Of a stretch of 64,000 nucleotides of DNA, positions 26,201 through 33,789 are shown piece after piece. Location of the stretch: NCBI RefSeq assembly GCF_014654725.1, contig NZ_JACVZV010000018.1, positions 124,001 through 188,000 on the forward strand, read 5' to 3'. This stretch comes from Vulcanococcus sp. Clear-D1. Its GTDB lineage: Bacteria; Cyanobacteriota; Cyanobacteriia; PCC-6307; Cyanobiaceae. The notes below the pieces were generated by a model. That model was not told where the DNA came from and searched no databases. It saw only the letters and a program-made list of their open reading frames with translations. Positions within the stretch are counted from its first letter, which is position 1. Every line of letters begins with the position of its first letter. The translations under genes and the position numbers were made by a program.

Positions 26201-26381
26201 CCAGTGGCGGAGAGGCGGCGAAAAGTCGCTCGACATCACCTATCAGCTCCGCTACGAGCCACCCTTGCGCTGGGATGACGGCGGCGAGGGCTGGATCTCT
26301 CGCCTCACCCGGGCTGGCCTCAGCGCTCAGACCGCCACGATCCGGCTGGAGTTGACCGCTATTGGCGAGGAACAGCCATGA
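23280..26381 (+). CDS. DUF499-family defence-associated ATPase (1033 aa)
   Basis: Near the N-terminus lies the P-loop LDTSYGGGKTHALIGLNHI (about residues 81-99), followed by LILIDELSIYLR, a Walker B with acidic pair, about residue 200. The long middle is helical. A glycine-rich linker near 840-885 separates a small C-terminal beta domain. This matches DUF499 proteins, which co-occur with DUF1156 methyltransferases and PLD/SNF2 helicases in prokaryotic anti-phage islands. It is probably a sensor or motor of the complex. The stop overlaps the next gene (ATGA). Confidence 0.85.
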   Translation: MSPPTIYELCRPRADVLEGRIRDEDFAADLSQVLKGTAPELYKNPALFFANTHPTRGLRELFLAVVDRLTSAGSQLGSILRLDTSYGGGKTHALIGLNHILTAADQIPNLAEFIDPARLPSQKVTVAAFDGENADPMNGRRMEGNVLAFTPWGELAVQLAGPAGYERIRNSDRLGAAPPGAETLRELIGERPVLILIDELSIYLRKIKGPAAGQAAEQLTPFLTDLIKAVNSSPQAVLVFTLALGKGGQSVDAYGEENQRIDRIFAELQSVTGRQITALTPTSEDETVQVLTRRLFESIDRSRVEEVVQSYQEIWSRTAEALPPVGQSDDRAANLRKGYPLHPELIDTLMQKTSTLENFQRVRGMLRLLAQTVGQLWREQPRGVTSVHLHHVDPGNERIRLELSTKLGLQAFIPAIRADVSTTPEEGGKALAQRLDAQEFTGMEPYGSMAARTVLFHSLAFNEPLKGLSRLELNYSLYAPAVDPAFVDKAVRLLQEESEYLDDSGTSKLRFLTDANLNQMVRKREGQFDLESVREELNRRIGTIFAKQRLEPVLFPSSPADIPDDTDGPYLAVIHWEGHTVEQANIHLPELVVRLFKEKGDNANVRLNRNNLVFVCADALQVDDMLRKARTYLALQQMQQGDLFASLQSHQQDQVKERYGQAQQGFALAVQQCYRHVFYPERGQWPEVPLTHAAITVTSASSEPGVGQKQVERVLREARELVLAEDAPPAPNYMADKTPLKRLGVMSTRDLRNEYYRDPALPILLGDEVLKKCLRMGLDQGLFVYKEGDRLEGQGLPPGTLSISEDGKIYTMEKALELSVWPPKTSAPSGEGGVDQPTVFGGEGGTTPVAGGGETGTAVQVGFGSTSPGSGGGAGVAPPPGPGVIERTDNVKTALTQLAQQVSSSGKAIKNLTWRMNSGDGFLPMALLKAEPGATVRVEMMEGGWSSGDGSAEWSFDFNGTPEEASHLRGFIEGQWRRGGEKSLDITYQLRYEPPLRWDDGGEGWISRLTRAGLSAQTATIRLELTAIGEEQP

Positions 26382-26830
26382 CCCAGGCCATTGCTTCTGG
26401 CCGGCCGGCCTACGAACTGCGCAGCAAGCAGCGCGGCCCCAGCGATCTGCAGCTGGAGGTGTGGCAGGTGCCCAGCACCGCGACCCCCGAGCTGAAGGAG
26501 CCCCGCCGGGTGGCGGGCCTGGGCGGCCACAAGCTGCTTTTGGTGGAGGGTGCAGTACTGCGGCGCCTCAAGGCCGAGCAGGTGAGCCTCGGCAAGCTCA
26601 AAAAGGGCGAGGCTCGACGGGATGCCCTCTCGGAGGATCTGGCCCTGGCGATGGGGCTGCTGTTCAAGCTGCTGGCCCCGATGCGCAACGTGGCGGGGAT
26701 CGAAAACTGCGCCCGTGGCATCGATGCCATGGCCCGTGAGGAGGCGGCCTACTGGCTGGGCATGGCCATGCACCGCAAGAACCCTCGGCGGGTGCTGGCG
26801 GCGCTGCGCCTGTTGCTGAGCGCAAGCTGA
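26378..26830 (+). CDS. small protein of the DUF499/DUF1156 operon (150 aa)
   Basis: Overlaps the DUF499 gene by 4 bp and the next start by 1 bp. The N-terminal half is beta-rich with RVAGLGGHKLLLVEGAVLRRL; the C-terminal half is helical (LALAMGLLFKLLAPMRN, then YWLGMAMHRKNPRRVLAALR). In related systems a short protein often lies between the ATPase and the methyltransferase. This one does not obviously resemble DUF3780, the commonest accessory I recall. Its role is unknown, presumably adaptor or regulator. Confidence 0.6.
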   Translation: MTQAIASGRPAYELRSKQRGPSDLQLEVWQVPSTATPELKEPRRVAGLGGHKLLLVEGAVLRRLKAEQVSLGKLKKGEARRDALSEDLALAMGLLFKLLAPMRNVAGIENCARGIDAMAREEAAYWLGMAMHRKNPRRVLAALRLLLSAS

Positions 26831-27450
26831 TGACACTGCAAGCAATGAATAGCGCTGCTCCCTTACTAATTGATGCTGCGGCCAACGCAACTGATGCTAT
26901 TAATCCGCAAGCGACCCCATTAGACCTCAAGGCCTACATCCCTTTGTTCTCATTCTTGGGGGCTGCGGCTGGCGGCATCATTGCAGCCCTCGCACAGACT
27001 CGGATCGCCAGGCTTAATGCGGATAACTCCAATACGTCTCGGCTTGCGGTCCGCAAAGAGGAAGTCATTTCGGAGGGAGTATTGGAGCTAATTAGGCTTG
27101 ACCCATACAAGAAGCAGGATGGCGAGGCAAATCAGCTTGCATTGCGGGCCGCAAACTCAATCAAACTCTTTCTCGACAAAGAAGAAATAGCAGACAGAAA
27201 ACTTGAGGGGGCGGTTGAACACCTGATCCACATTTATGCATGCGTGGTCAGCCCCAGCATGGACGAAGAACTTGTTGACAGGCTGATGATCCTGAAGAAT
27301 CCAGACGTTGATGCCGAAAGCATGACAAGTCGACGGCTCGAGGAATTACTGGAGCTATTGCAGCAAGCTCGCTTAGAAGTTCTCTGGGCAGCAAGATCGT
27401 TAATCGCACAGGACAGGCTCAAGCTACGAGATCAGCTCTCAAGGAATTAA
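26830..27450 (+). CDS. single-pass membrane protein inserted in the defence operon (206 aa)
   Basis: One membrane segment (IPLFSFLGAAAGGIIAALAQT, about residues 37-57) follows a short N-terminal region. A helical, charged cytoplasmic domain makes up the rest. GC is clearly lower than in the genes on both sides, so it looks like a later addition. It starts on a TGATG overlap and ends 5 bp before the methyltransferase, so it is co-expressed. A membrane protein is unexpected in a DNA-modification defence operon and could be an effector or an anchor. Confidence 0.65.
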   Translation: MTLQAMNSAAPLLIDAAANATDAINPQATPLDLKAYIPLFSFLGAAAGGIIAALAQTRIARLNADNSNTSRLAVRKEEVISEGVLELIRLDPYKKQDGEANQLALRAANSIKLFLDKEEIADRKLEGAVEHLIHIYACVVSPSMDEELVDRLMILKNPDVDAESMTSRRLEELLELLQQARLEVLWAARSLIAQDRLKLRDQLSRN

Positions 27451-27455
27451 TTCTC

Positions 27456-30446
27456 ATGAAAGATACTGCCAAACGCCTGATCGAAGAGTGGCTGCCGATT
27501 GCCGACATCGGCATCGAGAGCGTGCGCGAACGGACCCCGATGACGCCTTTCCCGGCGCCCAACCGGCTGCATGTGTGGTGGGCACGACGGCCGCTGGTGG
27601 CCTCGCGGGCAGCTGTACTGGCCTCGCTGCTGCCGGCTGATGCCGATCGAGACATTTTCCGGCATGTGTTGGGGATTCAAGGGGATCCTGTCGCGGCAAA
27701 GAGGCGTATCGCCAAGGCGACCCGTGAAGGAGTCCGGCTTGGAGCTGATGCCTACGGCTACAGCCGAGCCTTCAGCTATTCACCAAGTGAAAGAGAACAT
27801 ATCTGGTTACGGGAAGAGATGCAAAAGCTGGGTATTCATCAGCCAACTGTGTTGGATCCAACAGCAGGTGGAGGTGCCATCCCCTTTGAAGCTCTGCGCC
27901 TTCGTTGCAGCACCTTCGCCAACGACATCAACCCAGTAGCGGTCTTGGTGGAGAAAGCCACCTTTGAGTGGCCGACGAAGTTTGGGCCTGGCCTGGTTGA
28001 CGAGGTCAAGCGCCTGGGCAATCAGTTGGCCAGCCGAGTGAGGGAGAGGCTGGCCTGGACTTTCCCCCCAGAATCTGAAGCCGATTGCAGGCCTGACGGT
28101 TACCTCTGGGCCCGCACTATTCACTGCCCATACTGTGCGGGCAAGGTGCCTCTGTCGCCGAACTGGAAGCTGGCACCCGATGGCACTGGCGTAAAGGTGG
28201 TACCGCACCTAGGCGATGGCTCTGGTGACATCAGCCGTTATTGCAGCTTCGAGATCGTTGGCAGCATCCGCGAGCAGAGCGACGGCACCGTAAAGGGTGG
28301 TGATGCTACCTGCCCCTATCCCGACTGTGGCCGGGTGATTGATAGCGACCAGGTGAAGAAGCAAGCTCAGGCGGGCGGCATGGGCGAACAGCTCTTTGCG
28401 GTGGTCTACAAGCGCCGGCTACCTACCGAGTACACCAAGACCGGCAAGCCTAAAAAGGACAAGTGGGAGCGCGGCTACCGCCCCCCTAATCCAGTGGACG
28501 ATAACAGCGCGGCGATCGAAGCCGCCATTGCGGAAAAGCTGCCGGAGTGGGAGGCGCTGGACCTGGTGCCGAATGAGAAGTTCCCTGAGGTCTGCAATGA
28601 CGACCGCCCCATTCAGTACGGGATGCCGTTGTGGCGCGATCTGTTCTCGCCCCGGCAGCTGCTCTGTCATGGCACCAGCGTGGAGATCTTCCGCGAGTTG
28701 GTGAATGAGCAGATGGCAACGCCTGGTGGGTTGAGCGACGGCGGCCGTGCTGCTTTGGCGTATGTCGCATTGGCACTGGATAAGTTGCGCGACTACAACT
28801 CACGAATGACAAGGTGGATAAGCAATCGCGAGGTAATGGCAAACACCTTTGATAGGCATGACTTCGCCTTTAAGTGGTCTTACACAGAGATGGCATCAAT
28901 GCTGGAGGGGCGTGGGTTCGACTGGGCTTTCTCCTTGGTTGTGAAGTGCATAGATGAGCTGATCGACCTGATCGGTGCTGGCAGTGCTCGTTTGGCTGAT
29001 GCAGGGCCTTTGTTCGCGACCCCAGCTGCGACATCCACATCCGCACCAGTCCCATTACACATTTCCTGCGGCTCCGGCGACACCCTTGCACACATCTCCT
29101 CCGCCAGCGTGGATGCTGTTGTGATGGATCCGCCCTACTACGACAACGTGATGTACGCGGAGCTGAGCGATTTCTTCTATGTCTGGCTCAAGCGCACAGC
29201 TGGCCTGCTGTACCCAGAACTTTTCATGGCGCCGCTCACTGACAAGGAGAACGAGGCCGTCGCCAACCCTGCGCTGCACAAGGGTAAGAAGGGCGCCAAG
29301 GCTCTGGCTGGTCTCGACTATCAGCAGAAGATGGCCGAGATCTTCGCCGAGTGCCGTCGCGTCCTCAAGGACGACGGCGTGATGACGTTGATGTTCACCC
29401 ACAAGGCCACCGGGGCATGGGATGCACTCACCAAGGGGTTGATCGATGCCGGCTTCGCCATCACGGCGTCCTGGCCCATCAACACCGAGGCGGAAGGATC
29501 ACTTCACATCAAGGACAAGTCGGCCGCCAACAGCACGATTTTCCTGGTCTGCAGACCGCGCCCTGAGCAAAAGCCGGAAGACGGCGTGCAGTACTGGGAA
29601 GACCTCGAACCTCGGGTGAAGGCCGCTGTGCGCCAGCGCATCGAGCAGTTTCAGGCCGGCGGCATTCGCGGGGTTGATCTCTACCTTTCCTGTTTCGGGC
29701 CTGCCTTGGAGGAGTTCTCCCTTCACTGGCCGATCAAACGTGGTCAGCCCAAACCGATCGAAGAGAAAACAAGGAAGCGCGGTCGTGCTCAGCTCACCCT
29801 GGAGGAGCTTCTGGGAGAGGACGATCCCTACTCGGTCAGCCCTGAAGATGCTCTTGATGCAGCCCGACGCGAGGTGAAGGCATGGCGCATGGAAAAACTC
29901 ACCTCTGGATCCCGCCGCGCCCAGCTAGATCCCCTCACGGAATGGTTTGTGCTCGCATGGGATGCCTTTGAGGCCCCTCAGTTCCCCTTCGATGAAGCCC
30001 TGCGCCTGGCTCGTGTTGTGGGTCTTGACCTCGACAAGGATGTTGTTGGCGTGCTGGCCGAGAAGAAGGCCAGTGATCTGATCCTCTGGGACAGCTCGAC
30101 TCGCGCCACCAAGGGCAAGCTCGGCTCACCCGATGGAACGCGCTCCTGGATCGATGCCATTCACCACTGCGCCCACCGCGCCCGGAGCATTGACCTCAAC
30201 TCTGCCAAGCAACTGCTCGACGACAATGGTCTGGCCAACAGCGCCGACTTCCTCACTGCCATGGAAGCCGTACTGGAAGTGCTGCCCCTCTCGGCCCGCT
30301 ACACCGGCTTCGATCCGGTGAAGGCCGCTGCTCCAGCTGCGTCCGACTTCGAGGCCCTGGAGAACCTGCGTCGTCTGGCGCTCGCTGAGCAGGTGCCGGC
30401 ACCCAAGCAGCTGGAGTTGGTGCTGGCGGACCTGGCTGAGGCATAA
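27456..30446 (+). CDS. DUF1156 DNA methyltransferase (996 aa)
   Basis: The DUF1156 opening is clear (RLIEEWLPIADIGIESVRER and RLHVWWARRPLVASRA). Motif I reads LDPTAGGGAIPFEALRLR near residue 133. Two Cys pairs (CPYCAGK, CPYPDCG) look like zinc ribbons. The catalytic motif IV is VMDPPYYDNVMYAELSDFF near residue 554. DPPY points to amino-group methylation, N6-adenine or N4-cytosine. By analogy it marks self DNA while partner proteins act on unmodified phage DNA. The insert between motifs I and IV explains the large size. Confidence 0.88.
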   Translation: MKDTAKRLIEEWLPIADIGIESVRERTPMTPFPAPNRLHVWWARRPLVASRAAVLASLLPADADRDIFRHVLGIQGDPVAAKRRIAKATREGVRLGADAYGYSRAFSYSPSEREHIWLREEMQKLGIHQPTVLDPTAGGGAIPFEALRLRCSTFANDINPVAVLVEKATFEWPTKFGPGLVDEVKRLGNQLASRVRERLAWTFPPESEADCRPDGYLWARTIHCPYCAGKVPLSPNWKLAPDGTGVKVVPHLGDGSGDISRYCSFEIVGSIREQSDGTVKGGDATCPYPDCGRVIDSDQVKKQAQAGGMGEQLFAVVYKRRLPTEYTKTGKPKKDKWERGYRPPNPVDDNSAAIEAAIAEKLPEWEALDLVPNEKFPEVCNDDRPIQYGMPLWRDLFSPRQLLCHGTSVEIFRELVNEQMATPGGLSDGGRAALAYVALALDKLRDYNSRMTRWISNREVMANTFDRHDFAFKWSYTEMASMLEGRGFDWAFSLVVKCIDELIDLIGAGSARLADAGPLFATPAATSTSAPVPLHISCGSGDTLAHISSASVDAVVMDPPYYDNVMYAELSDFFYVWLKRTAGLLYPELFMAPLTDKENEAVANPALHKGKKGAKALAGLDYQQKMAEIFAECRRVLKDDGVMTLMFTHKATGAWDALTKGLIDAGFAITASWPINTEAEGSLHIKDKSAANSTIFLVCRPRPEQKPEDGVQYWEDLEPRVKAAVRQRIEQFQAGGIRGVDLYLSCFGPALEEFSLHWPIKRGQPKPIEEKTRKRGRAQLTLEELLGEDDPYSVSPEDALDAARREVKAWRMEKLTSGSRRAQLDPLTEWFVLAWDAFEAPQFPFDEALRLARVVGLDLDKDVVGVLAEKKASDLILWDSSTRATKGKLGSPDGTRSWIDAIHHCAHRARSIDLNSAKQLLDDNGLANSADFLTAMEAVLEVLPLSARYTGFDPVKAAAPAASDFEALENLRRLALAEQVPAPKQLELVLADLAEA

Positions 30447-30452
30447 GCAGCC

Positions 30453-33400
30453 ATGGCCGGCCTCGCCGATCACGCCTGGAAGGGGCGCTTCAGCAGCTCG
30501 ATCGAGAGCCTGTTGGACGGGTTCTACAGGCCGGCCCTGATGGATGCCACCCGCTACTGGCGCATCACCGGCTACTTCACCAGCCGCTCTCTTCTCCAGG
30601 TACTCGAAGGCGTGGAGCACCTAGTGGCGGCCTCAGCCGATGGGATCGGGCATGGACAGATGCGCCTGATCACAGGCGTTTTCCTCAGCGAGGCAGACAT
30701 CACCGCTCTGGCGGCTGGAGCCCCCGGTGAGACCGTTCTCGCCGATCACCTCTCGAAACACTTCCCCTTCAAGGGAGTCGAGCCCGGAGGCCAGGGTGCT
30801 GCAGCCCTAGGGGCCGAGCTCCTGGCCTGGCTTGTGGATCGTGGGCACCTGGAGATCCGCGTGGGGCTGCCCCTCATCGACGGGCTGATCGTCAACGACG
30901 GCGCGATCTTCCATGCCAAGGAAGGCGTGATCGAAGACAACCACGGGCAACGATTGGGCTTCAGCGGCAGCGTCAACGAAACGCCCAACGGCTGGACCAG
31001 CAACTTCGAAACCATCCAGACCTTCTGCTCCTGGAAGCCTGGTGGTGCCGAGGCCATTGATGATCTGGAGGCTGGCTTCCTACGGCTCTGGGAAAACCAA
31101 GACTCCGGCGCCCGCACCTTCACCCTGCCCGAGGCAATCCGCCAGCAATTGGCCATCTTCCAACCAACGGAAGGGGTGCCCCGTCGCCTCAAACCTTTCC
31201 TGAACGATCTGCCCGCGCCGGAGCCAGAGCCCGTCGTTGAGAGCGTCCCCGACATCGATGAACGGCGCCGCATCGTGTGGAGCTACGTGCTTCAGGCTGC
31301 CACCAGCGATCTGCCCGGGGCCGAACGGGTTGGTGAAGGCACCAGTGCCGTCACTCCCTGGCCACATCAACAGCGGGCCTTCCAGCGTCTCTGGCAGCAG
31401 TGGCCGCCCAGACTGCTGATCGCCGACGAGGTGGGCCTCGGCAAAACGGTGCAGGCCGGCCTGCTGCTGCGCCAAGCCTGGTTAAGCGGGCGTGCCCGCC
31501 GCATGTTGGTGATGGCACCCGCGTCGGTGCTCAAGCAGTGGCAGCGGGAACTGCGTGAGAAGTTCGGCCTCGACTGGCCCATCTACAGCGGCAAGTCGCT
31601 CGACTGGCAGCCCACCCGCTTCCGTCCGGCTGGGCTCTCCCAACCAGTGGACCGGAGCAGCTGGACCGCAGAGCCTTATGTGCTGGTCTCCAGCCACCTG
31701 ATGAGGCGGCGCGATCGCCACAAGGATCTGCTGGAAGCCGAGCCTTACGACCTGGTGGTGCTCGATGAAGCCCACCACGCCCGCACCCGTCGAGAGAACA
31801 GCAGCAGCGGCGGTGAGCGCCTCCGCCCCAACACCCTGATGCAGCTCATGCAGCAGCTGCGCCAACGCACCAACGGTCTGCTGCTGCTCACCGCCACGCC
31901 CATGCAGGTGAGTGAGCTGGAGGTGTGGGACCTGCTCGCCCTGCTGGGCATGCCCCCCGAGTGGACCGAAGACGCCTTCGAGCGGTTCTTCGAGTGGGTG
32001 GAGAAGGAGAACCCGGATGAGGCCACCCTGTCGTACCTGGCCGGACTGTGGCGCAGCAGCGTGTCGGCCTTTGGCGAGGCACCGGGCAATGCCCTGCCGG
32101 AAGACCTGCGCAAGTCGCCACTGCGCAAACGCAAGGCCCTGCGGGCCCTCAACGACACCGATCCCCTCTCCCGCCGCAATCTCAGCATCGAGATCCGCCA
32201 GGCCTCCCTCGCACTAGCCAAACGTTGGACCCCGGTGCAGGGGCTGATCTCCCGCCACAGCCGCAACCTGCTGCGGGCCTACAAGCAGCAGGGATCGATG
32301 GATCTGGCCATCGGCACCCGCCATGTGGATGACCGCTTCCTGGAGAGCACGCCGCAGGAGCGGGCGCTGTACGACGCCGTGGAGGACTTCATCTCCACCC
32401 AGTACGCCCAGGCCTCTGGCCAGAAGAAATCGGCGGTGGGCTTCGTGATGACGATCTACCGCCGCCGCCTCGCCAGCAGCGTGGCCGCCCTGGTCTCCAC
32501 ACTGGAGAAACGACTAGCCGGCCAGCAGCAGCAGCTGGAGGAAGACGCTGCAGCCGCAGAAGACGACGACATCAGTGGAGAGCAAACCTTCGATCTGGAG
32601 GGCATGCAGATCGCCTTCCAGGAAGCCTCGCTCCAGGGTGAACTCGATGCCATCGGTGTGCTGCTCGATCAGGCCAGGCCTCTGGTAGGCCACGACAGCA
32701 AGGGGGCCGAGTTCCTCAAGGCCATCGAGGAGCTGCAGGCCCAGGGCTACAAGCAGGTGATCGTCTTCTCCCAGTACAGCGACACCGTCGATGCCCTCAA
32801 GGAGCTGCTGATCGGCGCAGGGCGCACCAGCCTGATGGCTTTCACCGGACGCGGCGGCGAGATCCTGCAGAGGGGTGGGGTCTGGAAGGCCCTGAACCGC
32901 GAGGCCACCAAACGGGGCTTCAAGGAAGGCAAGGCCGAGATCCTGCTCTGCACCGATGCGGCAGCCGAAGGCCTGAACTTCCAGTTCTGCGGTGCCCTGA
33001 TCAACTACGACATGCCCTGGAACCCGATGCGGGTGGAGCAGCGCATTGGCCGCATCGACCGCATCGGCCAGACCCACGAGCAGATGCAGATCATCAACCT
33101 GCACCTCGATGGCACGGTGGAGGCTGATGTGTACCGGGCGCTGAAGGGTCGGATCGCGATGTTCGAGCAGGTGGTAGGCAAGCTGCAGCCGATTCTGGCC
33201 AAGGCATCAAGCTCCATCTCCCAGGCCACACTCGTCAGCCGTGATCAGCGGGAGAAGGCACGGGCATCTGCTGTGGCGGCTGTCGAACAGGAGCCCGAGA
33301 TCAAGGGTCTGGACCTTGATGACGTCCTCCAGGACCTCGATGCCATCCGTGATGTGGTGAACACCCTGCAGCCCTCACCACTCACCTTGGCTGATCTGGA

Positions 33401-33662
33401 AGCCATCCTCAGACAACCGGCGTTGCTGCCACCCGGCTGCAGTGCCCGCTCAATTGGCGCCTACGACTTCGCCTGGACCCAGCCCGGTCTCGACAAGGAA
33501 ATGCGCGTCACCTGCAACGCCTCCTACTTCGATGACAACAGCGATAGCTGTGAGCTGTGGGTGCCGGGAAGTCCGTTGTTCCCCATGGAACCAATACAGG
33601 ACTTAGGCACTTCCAATTCCGCATGTATTTCAAGGCAGCAGTTCGATATAGCATTGAAATGA
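30453..33662 (+). CDS. PLD-like/SNF2 helicase of the defence operon (1069 aa, possibly 3'-truncated)
   Basis: The N-terminus resembles PLD-containing helicases (YWRITGYFTSRSLLQVLEG; FSGSVNETPNGW near residue 170). SNF2 motifs follow: ADEVGLGKTVQAGLLLRQA, VLDEAHHAR, LLLTATPMQ, VIVFSQYSDTVDAL, ALINYDMPWNPMRVEQRIG-RIDRIGQ. It lies 6 bp after the methyltransferase. The protein ends soon after LWVPGSPLFP in a low-GC, unlike tail (DLGTSNSACISRQQF), just where composition changes before the KAP gene. The native C-terminus may have been replaced. Confidence 0.85.
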   Translation: MAGLADHAWKGRFSSSIESLLDGFYRPALMDATRYWRITGYFTSRSLLQVLEGVEHLVAASADGIGHGQMRLITGVFLSEADITALAAGAPGETVLADHLSKHFPFKGVEPGGQGAAALGAELLAWLVDRGHLEIRVGLPLIDGLIVNDGAIFHAKEGVIEDNHGQRLGFSGSVNETPNGWTSNFETIQTFCSWKPGGAEAIDDLEAGFLRLWENQDSGARTFTLPEAIRQQLAIFQPTEGVPRRLKPFLNDLPAPEPEPVVESVPDIDERRRIVWSYVLQAATSDLPGAERVGEGTSAVTPWPHQQRAFQRLWQQWPPRLLIADEVGLGKTVQAGLLLRQAWLSGRARRMLVMAPASVLKQWQRELREKFGLDWPIYSGKSLDWQPTRFRPAGLSQPVDRSSWTAEPYVLVSSHLMRRRDRHKDLLEAEPYDLVVLDEAHHARTRRENSSSGGERLRPNTLMQLMQQLRQRTNGLLLLTATPMQVSELEVWDLLALLGMPPEWTEDAFERFFEWVEKENPDEATLSYLAGLWRSSVSAFGEAPGNALPEDLRKSPLRKRKALRALNDTDPLSRRNLSIEIRQASLALAKRWTPVQGLISRHSRNLLRAYKQQGSMDLAIGTRHVDDRFLESTPQERALYDAVEDFISTQYAQASGQKKSAVGFVMTIYRRRLASSVAALVSTLEKRLAGQQQQLEEDAAAAEDDDISGEQTFDLEGMQIAFQEASLQGELDAIGVLLDQARPLVGHDSKGAEFLKAIEELQAQGYKQVIVFSQYSDTVDALKELLIGAGRTSLMAFTGRGGEILQRGGVWKALNREATKRGFKEGKAEILLCTDAAAEGLNFQFCGALINYDMPWNPMRVEQRIGRIDRIGQTHEQMQIINLHLDGTVEADVYRALKGRIAMFEQVVGKLQPILAKASSSISQATLVSRDQREKARASAVAAVEQEPEIKGLDLDDVLQDLDAIRDVVNTLQPSPLTLADLEAILRQPALLPPGCSARSIGAYDFAWTQPGLDKEMRVTCNASYFDDNSDSCELWVPGSPLFPMEPIQDLGTSNSACISRQQFDIALK

Positions 33663-33789
33663 CAAGCTATGTCAACACATTTCAAGAATTTTATGCTCGG
33701 CCGGCACATGCTTTTTGGCATTATTTTGCGGCCAACCAGATTGCAGTCGCACTGGCGTTCGCCAATACCCCTAACTCGACAAGAACAAA

